Source: Diabrotica undecimpunctata
Taxonomy: Eukaryota; Arthropoda; Insecta; Coleoptera; Chrysomelidae
DNA length: 64,000 nucleotides
Direction: 5' to 3'
NCBI RefSeq assembly: GCF_040954645.1
Contig: NC_092810.1
Span: 15,198,877 to 15,262,876, forward strand
Shown: in pieces, positions 54,991 through 64,000 of the stretch
Numbering within the stretch: the stretch's first letter is position 1
Layout of the letters: each line of letters begins with the position of its first letter
Program-made: the position numbers and the translations under genes
Notes under the pieces: generated by a model
Told to the model about the DNA's origin: nothing
Database searches by the model: none
The model's input: only the letters and a program-made list of their open reading frames with translations

Positions 54991-56598
54991 AATAAAAGAA
55001 CATCTGACACAGTTTTTTGCCTATATGCAGATGACGTTACACACAATTAAAGGCTGGTCGCAAAACACGGGTTTTATATTCTCTAGTGAAAAGAACACGT
55101 TATTTATTTTTTAGCAAAAGACAAAATTATCCTAATGTTCAATTAACACTAATTGGAGTTGTCCTGAAACACGCACAAGAAATAAATTTCTTAGGACTTT
55201 CCTTTGAACGTTACTTAAACTGGGAAACCCAGATAACCAATCTGCAACGTTCTTGCCAATCCAGAATTAATCTACTAAAAGTGCTGTCAAATACCTCTTG
55301 GGGGGCAGATACAATAACCTTACTTACTGTATACAGATCACTAATACGAAGTAAACTAGACTGCGGCTGTTTATGCTACGATACTGCTAACAAAACATCT
55401 TTAAACAAAGCTTGACTACTTTCAAAATATGTGCTCGAGATTAGTTTTAGGTACCACAAGAACTAGTCCAGTAAGTAGCTTACAAGCTCTGGCTAATGAA
55501 CTTCCCTGAAGCCTACGAAGGCAACTTGTATCACTAAATTACGTTGCCAGAATTTCAGCAACCAACAGCAACATAATCTACTCAACAATACTTTGCAGAA
55601 CAAATATATCCTCCGATCTTCACAGAAACATTGCAACAAAAAAACTACCATTTCCTGAGCGAATAAAACGTATTAGTCTTAATTTAGAATAGTTCGGTCT
55701 TACTATGCCTATTCATGTAAATTGTTTTCCTTGGATAATCAACCTCCAAAAATAAACACCTCTCTAAAAGAACCCCTGAAACATTCCATACATTCTTTCC
55801 TTATACAGCAAGCTTATAAAAATGTAATATCCAAATACCCAACAACCCATCAAATCTTCACTGATGCTTTCAAATGTGATGAAGGACATGCTGCAGCATA
55901 CATCTACGAAAACGTCAAGTCTACCATACGAATCCCAACAAATTGTTGTATATATACAGGAAAACTTACGTCAATTCACCAGGCCATGAAAAAATGTAGT
56001 TCTATCAATGAAAGTAAATTTGTGTTCATCACCGATTCAATGATCGCATTACTTGGAATAAAGCAGCTATATACAACTCACGCCATACTTCTTAAGATCA
56101 AAGAAGAGTTATCTTATCTACGGACTCAACAAAAAGATATTTGCTTCATCTGGGTACCTTCCCATATAAGTGATAATGAGGAAATGGACTCTCTGGCAAG
56201 CACTGCAACAACCGACCAAAGTATTGCTATCGTAAATCAAATGCTTTGGACTGATCACAAAGTAAATATTAAAGCCCACATGTACAGAGCGTGGCAAACT
56301 ACTTGGGATCACACTGCCAACAAACTCAAAGAATGTCTAAGTCAAGTAGGAACCAAACTCATCTTACCAAGTAATAGGAAAGGCCAAGTTATCATCAACT
56401 GACTCCGAATAGGACATACTTTCCTTACCCACAAGCATATCTTCAACCTGGAGACTGCTCCGATGTGTACCAAGTGCAACACTCAGTTGTCAGTATGTTG
56501 TTTTTATATAACAATATGTATCTTACTGTTTGTGTGTGTCCCCCTGCTAATAACCCTTAGTGGTTGATGCGGGTATATTTATTTAAATAAAAAAAAAT
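54991..56598 (+). pseudogene. I-like LINE, RT end and RNase H
   Basis: GWSQNTGFIFSSEKNTLFIF (just after RT), then 55,086-55,415 EINFLGLSFERYLNWETQIT and SLIRSKLDCGCLCYDTANK. RNase H is in 55,722-56,402: QIFTDAFKCDEGHAAAYIYE (first Asp), LTSIHQAMKKC (Glu replaced by His at the second position), FVFITDSMIALLGIKQL (third Asp) and CFIWVPSHISDNEEMDSLAS (WVPSH...N..D/E). It closes with LRIGHTFLTHKHIFN...CTKC. The 3' UTR ends at the A-rich tract near 56,598. I-group LINEs carry such an RNase H after RT. Several stops; 5' half absent. Confidence 0.8.
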
Positions 56599-56817
56599 TA
56601 CTGTTTTGTGTACGCTTCGTCTTATTCCATCCGTGAGGTAAGGTTTTTTTCCGTCAGTGTACTCAGCAGAATGGTTTATAATATAAGATCATTTAACGAC
56701 TTGCTATAAAATTTATTGTTACGAGCGGTGATATTATTTGTTCCTATATGACATGTCAAAAAATATAAATCAGGAAAACAAAATACTTTTCAAACAGTGA
56801 TAGAATAACTCAATTAA

Positions 56818-59638
56818 CCCTTTAACGCTCACTGGTATAACTGTAGTACCAAGCATTGCCAAATGGATCAGTGACCCTAAATGATGCTGATATTTAAATT
56901 AGAGGGGGGCGGTGTTTGTGTCTACCGGTGGATTTCGTCAGTTGGCTTAGAAGTTTCATAGTTGGCGGCAAAACTTGCCACGTGCTTCTGAGTGGTATTA
57001 CTGGTGTACCAGTGAACATTTAGACAACCGTTTTTTACACTTTTTTGTGTTTGTTCTGGCTGTTATTACTAAATTTAGCCGAAATTTTTTCCTAAACACA
57101 AGTAAGTTCATTTAAAATATGTTTAAACTGCACATTTCTTGAAAGCGTATTTTAAACAATTTTAATATTAAAAAAAAAAAAACGAGGTATTTAAATGAAA
57201 TTTTCTTTTGGGAAAAAAAATTATACAAAATATAATTTTTCTTTTTAAAAAATTAAAAACAGTTTGCGATTTCAAAGTATACAGTCCTAATTTCTATATT
57301 CCTTAGATTTTTTTTGCCTTTGAAACTTAAATTTTTTGTTGCGCTAGGAAACTTGTTGCATTTTTCACAAAACAGTTGAAATTTTTATGTAAGATTTTAA
57401 AGAAATATGTACCTACTTGATCGTTTATTTTATCAAATTGCTAATCAAATAGAAGTATTTATACTTTCTGTTACCTTTATCTATAAAATGACAAAGCTTT
57501 AATACTAATTAGTCTTCAGTATCGTCCTAACGCGGCTAAAAGAGGGTTCAAAAAAATAAATATAGATAAAATAATATACTTAAATAATTTTTTATATTTG
57601 CATTTATTTTCCAGGATTGTTAAAAATTATGGAAGAAAAGCGAAGTTTTTCAACATGGTTTTGGAAAAATCCTTAACGCCAGCGGAACTATTAAAAGAAT
57701 TGGAGGGAATTACTGATGAGCAAGACGAAAACTCCGATGTTAATGAAGATTCCAATGCTGATGATGATTTAGACGAAGTATCTGATACAACTAATAATAG
57801 ATCATCTGTGTGTACACCTACATCCTCAGGTACATCTATACCACAGCTACCTAGAAAACGAAAGATTAACTTAAATTTATCAGAGGATAATATAGAAGGT
57901 GACTTGGATTCCGATGACTCAGTGGATGATCCTATTTTCATGCCTCCTTCATAGCTTCCATTGGTTGCCCATGAAAGTGAAGAAGAGGATGAAGAGGTAA
58001 AAAATACTACTGGACCATTTTCTTTTTGGACAAATACTGCTGTCCCCTCCTAAAAGGTTCAATGAGTTTAATTTTACTGCCGATGTAGGAATACAGATTG
58101 AGGTTGAGTCCGAGGAGCCAAATACATTTTTTGAAAAACTTTTAACACCTGAGTTTATGAACTTTTTTGTTCAACAATCAAATTTATATGCCGAAAAAAA
58201 TGAAAAACAATTAGATTTAATACTGGAGGAGCTTAAGGCATTTATTGGTGTTTTAATTTTAGTGGGAATTAATACATTACCAACCCTGCGCAAATATTGG
58301 TCACGTAATCCTAATTTTCACAATAACAGAATAGCAGAAATATTTCCTCTTAAAAGATTTTTAAAAATACTCAGGCTTTTATACCTAAATGAAAATCACA
58401 ACATGCGTGCTCGTGGATCCATAGTTTATGATAAACTGTACAAAGTGCGTCCACCAATTGAACACTGCTCTAGTAGTACATGTTACCGATCGTTTAAACC
58501 AAGCCGAAATGTTGCAGTAGACGAACGCATGGTTGCTTTTAAATGGCATACCAGTCTAAAACAATATATGCCAATGAAGCCGATAAAGAGAGGAATAAAG
58601 ATTTGCGCTTTGGCCCAAAGGTAAAGAAGAAACGACGACGAATGATAGTTTAGAAAAACGTGTTGTTTGTAATTTAGTTAACGATTTCTTTAGTCAAGGA
58701 TATCGTATTTATTTCGACAATTTCTACACCACTATACCCCTTATGGAAAAATTGAAAGAGAGATCACTATTTGGTTGTTAAACAATCAGACAATCTAGAA
58801 AATATTTACCAAAATAGAAATTGAAAGAAGACAAAAAACTGGCGATGAGGCAAATAGACTATGCAGTGTCTGATGAGATATCTATCACCAAATGGAACGA
58901 TAGAGCGGTAAAAGAAGTTACTGGGTATAGTAGTATGCACAATGCTGCTGAATCTGGCCACGTTTTTTCCAAGAATAAAAAAAGAGAGAGAGAAGAAGAA
59001 AGAATGGCAGTATATTCCATTTGTTGGAAAAGTAGATGGTGGGTAAAGCTTCTATATTACTTTATAGATGCATGTATTCTGAATGCCTATATACGTTATT
59101 AAGAGGATCTTTAAAAGCCTTGTAGCTACCTGGACTTTGGGAGCAAATTGGCGGATCTGCTCATAGGAAATTATAAGGCCAGAAAACGGCCAGGACCTAC
59201 AACTATAAACAGAAATGATTAAGGAAACGTTCCAGTAAAAACAACCAAAAGGAGGTGTCAAGAATGTTCCAAACAGGGATTCCAGAAGCGTAGTAATTAT
59301 AAAAGCGATGTCTGTGATGTAGCTTTATGTGTGGGGTTTTTTGGGCCATACCATAACACTTAAGAAATTTTAAAAATATGTTGTTTTATTTAGATAATGT
59401 TTTGATTTGATACTGTTTGTATTTTTAGTGCATTTTTATAATAAATAATATTGAATGGTTTCGGTATGCCATGTATACCAGTGAACTTTTATGTTTTTTT
59501 TGCTTTTAATGCTCCCTGGTACAATGGTTTACCACATTTTTACAGAAAAATCAACCATCTTAAAAATACAAAAAAATTTGTTTACTACTTAGTATACATA
59601 TTTTTGTGTAAAAATGCACCTTTAACTCAGTTAAAGTG
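56818..59638 (+). mobile_element. piggyBac element
   Basis: TTAA at 56,814-56,817 and 59,639-59,642. Tips CCCTTTAACG (left) and, reverse complemented, CACTTTAACTG (right). 2821 bp with one transposase gene. Both subterminal regions contain 'ACTGGTATAACTG'/'GTATACCAGTGAAC'-type words (56,838; about 57,000; about 59,470). Confidence 0.85.
57629..59363 (+). pseudogene. piggyBac transposase (frameshifted)
   Basis: ATG 57,629 follows a TATTTTCCAG acceptor; MEEKRSFST shifts into LTPAELLKELEGITDEQDEN, an acidic N-terminus to 57,954. 58,157-58,624 is the DDE domain start: LEELKAFIGVLILVGINTLP, RKYWSRNPNFHNNRIAEIFP, LKRFLKILRLLYLNEN and PSRNVAVDERMVAFKWHTSL (catalytic D in VDE). The rest is frameshifted (VYDKLYKVRP, YFDNFYTTIPLMEKL visible in pieces). 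It ends with the cysteine-rich domain CQECSKQGFQKRSNYKSDVC, DVALC and a stop at 59,361-59,363. Dead copy. Confidence 0.8.
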
Positions 59639-59642
59639 TTAA

Positions 59643-60880
59643 GTATTTTAAATCTGTCAGTTTTGACATATTAGCTTATAGCATTCACCCACAGATTTAT
59701 AGATTTAATACCATAAAACTACATAATGTTTCTTATAAGTGACAATATTCAACTAAAATTTACTCAGAAATCTGACAAAATATCTTAATGTTCCATAATC
59801 TAATAAAAGGATGTCAAATTAGAGTTTTTTTCTAAATTTATAATGTTTTTTATGTACCAATTTATCTTATTTTAAAAATTCCATTGTATTAGCCAAAATT
59901 TTGGTAAAAGAAAAAGTTGTCACCTGAAAAATGTGCGCTTTGTCGCTTAAGATATTTTGTAAAATCCCATCGATATTCTTGACCATCAATAGGTTAATAA
60001 AGAAATAAGATCTGTAGGCATAGATACAATAATTGATTAATTAACCAGTATAAAAACTCATTTATAGCTTGAACGGTTAAACCATTAAAAATAAGCAACT
60101 AGATTGTAAGAAATTATTTAAACAAAATATTTCCTTATATTATCAAATATATTTAAGTAAAATTAACTAAATAACGGTTGAAGGATTTTTTTTTACCCAA
60201 TATATTATATGTTAATGGACTGTTTTGTCATATCCACATTTAAATCTAATTTTTCAAAGTACTCTTAATAAATAAATAATTATTTAATAACCATAATTAC
60301 GACTTTAATAACTACTTTTTTTTGTTTGTTTTTTTTTTTAATAAAAAATTAATCTCACCTCCAAACAAAACACTTAATACCAAAATCACTTCCGATATCC
60401 AGACCGCAGTCATATTTCCAAATATTATCACCAAATCACATCACTGTATTTCCTTTTTTCCATAAAAACTATCAACTGTCATTTGTTTGTATGTCACTCT
60501 GTGAATTCGCACCATAAACAAAGCGTGAGTCCTTCGATGTAGCGGCGACGCGTAATATTCATGCGGATTCGGGCGTCTAGCGTCTGTCTGCGTCTGGACG
60601 AGCGTCAGATAGGAATGAGGACTATCCCAGCATGAGTTGAATGTGTTTACAAATTGAGCGCCTGCGTTGTTGCGTTAAATTTATTTAAATTTGGATATTT
60701 GTCTTCCTCTTTATTCAACAATGGAATAAAGTTTTAAACGGTGTAAATAGCTAGTCTTGACATAACTTAACCCATTATGAGCCGAGTTATTTTTTTTGTA
60801 ATTTATTAAAGAAGCTAATATATTTTTATTAAAAATAGATAATAGTAGACAAATTTTTAACCCACAAACTTATTAACTAA

Positions 60881-60886
<6 letters not shown>
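59643..60886. other. No recognisable feature
   Basis: AT-rich except for a GC-richer patch at 60,520-60,660 (repeated GCGTCTG words). No frame supported. Confidence 0.4.
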
Positions 60887-60979
<93 letters not shown>

Positions 60980-61044
60980 CGGAAAGATTTCCGCGGTTAG
61001 TACAATTAAACTTAGAGCTAAGATTAATATTATTATAAAAATAA

Positions 61045-61092
<48 letters not shown>
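60887..61092 (-). repeat. Two (AT)n tracts enclosing a ~70-bp element segment
   Basis: (AT)n 60,887-60,976 and 61,050-61,091. The 70 bp between them (60,977-61,045) is the reverse complement of 36,945-37,016, nearly identical (TTTCCGCGGTTAGTACAATT, then AAACTTAGAGCTAAGATTAA). Confidence 0.85.
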
Positions 61093-61097
<5 letters not shown>

Positions 61098-62492
61098 GAT
61101 ATTTATAGTCTTGGTGCGCCAAGCAATAATTAGCTAATTAATTTTTTTTGATTAATTAAAATTATTTAAATGATATGATTATGACTCTATCACAATTTTT
61201 AATTCTTTTATCTCAGGGTTAAATTCGTGCTTCAATATCTAGGCTATTACATGTGAAAGGTAAGGTCCAGAGAATACCGGAATAATAAAAAACACATATG
61301 ATCTAACACTATATATTGAAATAAAAATAATGAAATAATTCACACTCAAAGGTTTTCAATAAACAAATCTCATATAAGGATTCTCAAAATTTTGTTCTCC
61401 GTACGTGAACAATCAAAATTAATGGTACAAACAATATTAATTGAAATCTCAAAATCCCAAACTATTCTAACTCTCCTAATCAAAATATTTATATCCTTTC
61501 TCAATTACGTGTAAAAATTTTGTTATCAATAAAAGAAAAAAAACTGCAGAAACAAAAATATCTCTCTCTGATGATGAGTGGTCCAAATCCTTGTTCCTTG
61601 TAGACTATATTATCTCCTCTCAACCGTTCCCTATGTAAACAGCAATCTTACACAGATTGTTGCAAGTATATCGTCCTTAATGATCTCCTTCAAAAGCACA
61701 AATCATTCAAATTATGATAGCCTTTCTCCTCTCGATAAACTGAATCTCTCGTTGGCCCGAGTGAAAAATGACTCTTGGAATATCTTCTCTTTACGATAAA
61801 CTGAATCTCTCGTTGGCCTGAACAGTGACTCTTGGAATATAAGTAGAGAAATATGACTTACAATATTTTGCTGCTTCAGCTTCTGTCAGATACACTAACT
61901 CCACAAAAACTCACTAACATTCCACTACTGCTTGCTACATTTCAGGAACCGCCAGAGAACAATCACCGTTCCTCTCACAGACTTGGAAACCAACTCCTTA
62001 TCTTTTTTCTCTCCTAAATCTAGCCAAACTCTCACTCCTACATACCTATCCCACCTTTTTCAATCTCCGCCAATCAAAACTCGTCACAATTCCCCCATTT
62101 TTTCATTTCGATAACAAACAAATTTTTACCTATAATTATAAATTTCCTAAAACTTATTTACAAATAATATTTTTCTATAATTCTTAAAAACTAACAAAAA
62201 CCACTTTCTATAATCCCTTCAATTGTCTTTAATCACTGCATTAATGTATTTTGAAAAACCCCGTTCAATTGTCTGTGGCTTTCACTTAAACTTATGCGGG
62301 TCACTCAAGTATAACAAAGAAATAAATGCAAAGCTTACACTTTGTTTAGTACAGGAAATCCAAGGATTTAATAACTTTCCTTCTCCGAAATGTTTGTTGG
62401 ATATTATCCTACTTATCTGAATTATTTTAATGTTTTTTGAACTTTGAAATATTTTTAAACAAACCAAATTTTTTCTCGATTTTACATATCAT

Positions 62493-62497
<5 letters not shown>
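61093..62497. other. No gene recognised; one 61-bp tandem duplication
   Basis: CGATAAACTGAATCTCTCGT starts at 61,733 and again at 61,794, each followed by TGACTCTTGGAATAT. The rest is AT-rich without a supported frame. Confidence 0.5.

Positions 62498-62562
<65 letters not shown>
62498..62562. repeat. (AT)n tail of the minus-strand LINE
   Basis: AT run directly joined to the 3' end of the LINE at 62,563. Confidence 0.9.
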
Positions 62563-62563
<1 letters not shown>

Positions 62564-64000
62564 AGGATTTCCACAGTTTTCACTGTATTCCTTCACTCAA
62601 CCGTTTTCTCCAATTTTTCCTGTTTAGCCAGTCCCCTTCCTGTAGGTTTCTTCTACTCATTGCTTCGTCCACCTCATCTCTGAAAGATCTTCGGGGTCTG
62701 CCTCTCTTTCTTCTTCCTATCGGGCTCCACTCTGTTATTCTATTTATCCACCGATTTTGGTCTGCTCTTCTGACATGTCCGTACCAGGTTAACCTCTTCT
62801 GTTCGATGTAGTCTATTATGTCGGAGTTCATTCCCATTCTCCTCTTAATCTCCATGTTATTTATTTTATCTCTTCTTGTTACTCTGCAGCTTCTCCTTAG
62901 GAATTCCATCTCTGTTGCTCTTATTTTGTTTTTGGTTTTCTAATTTATTGTCCAATTTTCACACCCATAAGTTAGGATACTTCTTGTCATGGTATTATAT
63001 ATTTTTTGCTTTGTTTTCATGCTGATGTTCTTATCCCATAGTACCGGGTTCAATTTTCGTATGCAGTCTCTTGTTTGTCCTAGTCTATTTTTTATATCTT
63101 CCTCCGTTGTTCCTTTGTTTGATATTATGAAACCTAAATACTTATACTTGACTGTTCCTTTGATTTGTTTACCTTCGTCTATTTCCAGCTGTTTTATTTC
63201 TGTATTCTCCGTTGTTAGGTATTCAGTTTTCTTTAGGTTTATTTCCATCCCATTCTTTGTATATTCCTGCTCCAGTTTTCTTATCATAAAACTGAGGTCA
63301 TCCTCGTCTTGTGCGATCACTATTTGGTCGTCGGCAAAACTTAGCGTATATAGATATTCGTTCCTTACTGGTATACCCATTCCTTCGCACTTTCTTTTCC
63401 ATGGTTTCAGGGTTTTTTCCAGGAATATTTTGAACAGGGTGGGGGATGTGGAGCAACCCTGTAGTATTCCCTTTGTCGTCTTAAATGGACTGCATATTCT
63501 ATTGCCCGTTTTGATAGCTACTTCGTTATTCTTGTAGAGTGCTTTTACCGCGTTTATTAATCTTCGTGGAACTTCGATCTTCCATTGCTTCCCATAGCTT
63601 GGTTCTAGGTATTGAGTCATATGCCTTCTTAAGATCAACAAAAGCCAGATGGACGGATCTATTTTTGGCCATTCTTTTTTCTATTAGTTGTTCGACCGTG
63701 TAAATGTGATCTAAGCATGCTTTCCCCGCTGTGAAACCTGCCTGGTCTTCTCCGATTTTATCTTGTATATATATTTCTAATTTTTCCTTTATGGTCTTTC
63801 CATACAGTCTGCCTATAGACGATATAATGCTGATTCTCCGATAGTTTTCGCAGTTTTTTCTATTTTTTTTTTCTTGTATATTGATGTCATATATGCTTGG
63901 GTCCATTCTGCCGGTAAGTCTTCTCCATTCAGTGCTCTCTCAAACATTTTATGTATCATATACAAAAAATATGTTACATAAATGTAACGCTAGGATATTA
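62563..64000 (-). pseudogene. LINE reverse transcriptase, extends past the window
   Basis: Minus strand, N to C: NCENYRRISIISSIGRLYGK, KIGEDQAGFTAGKACLDHIY and VHLAFVDLKKAYDSIPRTKL (motif A) in 63,526-63,906. A frameshift at about 63,600 leads to 62,940-63,641: KGILQGCSTSPTLFKIFLEK (motif B), YTLSFADDQIVIAQDEDDLS (FADD intact), VKYKYLGFIIS and ILTYGCENWTIN. One TAA (62,940) precedes 62,580-62,909: LTWYGHVRRADQNRWINRIT, GRRKRGRPRRSFRDEV. Three changes only, so fairly young. Clade not assigned; endonuclease lies outside the window. Confidence 0.85.

Noticed and set aside
61200..62110. Possible LTR on the minus strand
   Set aside because: Only a 61-bp internal duplication is visible; no paired copy or coding region of an LTR element.
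63000..63537. 182-codon plus-strand ORF
   Set aside because: Shadow of the minus-strand LINE reverse transcriptase.

Overview
This window is intergenic, transposon-packed DNA from an animal genome, almost certainly an insect. The arthropod-type repertoire (piggyBac, pogo, mariner, IS630/Tc1-like, two kinds of hAT, Penelope-like, RTE-like and Jockey/I-like LINEs), strong AT bias, long (AT)n tracts and GT-AG introns fit a large-genome beetle, but the species cannot be fixed from sequence alone. I see no convincing host gene: every ORF with a recognisable domain belongs to a mobile element, and nearly all are broken by stops, frameshifts or nested insertions.

Layout. 0-11 kb: start of a hAT transposase (minus), an RTE-like LINE, a piggyBac carrying two nested insertions with perfect target duplications (an 86-bp LINE tail and a tRNA-derived SINE), a minus-strand LINE and an IS630-type exon. 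11-17 kb: a Jockey/CR1-like LINE whose 5' leader is an array of eight hairpins with compensatory stem changes and an invariant GTAAGT loop; its 3' part is split by a cysteine-rich CXC ORF and a 140-bp tandem repeat. 17.7-25 kb: an IS630-like element with TIRs and TA target sites, LINE and piggyBac scraps, and an almost complete pogo element (22,381-25,082) with a PHD finger. 25-39 kb: a Penelope-like element with 243-bp inverted repeats and a 19-bp target duplication, a mariner, a LINE inside an IS630-like transposase, and several hammerhead-like RNA motifs at Penelope/SINE-like ends. 39-48 kb: IS630-like transposase cut by a LINE, a ZMYM-type hAT fragment, a piggyBac cut by an RTE, and three perfect 28-bp palindromes. 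48.3-51.2 kb: a near-complete hAT with an 8-bp target duplication and a MITE candidate in its intron. 52-56.6 kb: three LINE relics in tandem. 56.8-59.6 kb: another piggyBac. 62.5-64 kb: a minus-strand LINE running off the window.

The most interesting signals are structural RNA/DNA signals rather than ORFs: the covarying hairpin array upstream of the LINE ORF1 (11,795-12,396), and a recurrent hammerhead-like motif at about ten places whose stems differ in sequence but stay paired. Many (AT)n tracts look like 3' tails or landing sites of these elements. Statements below separate what is visible (repeats, TSDs, motifs, frames) from family knowledge and inference; no database search was possible.
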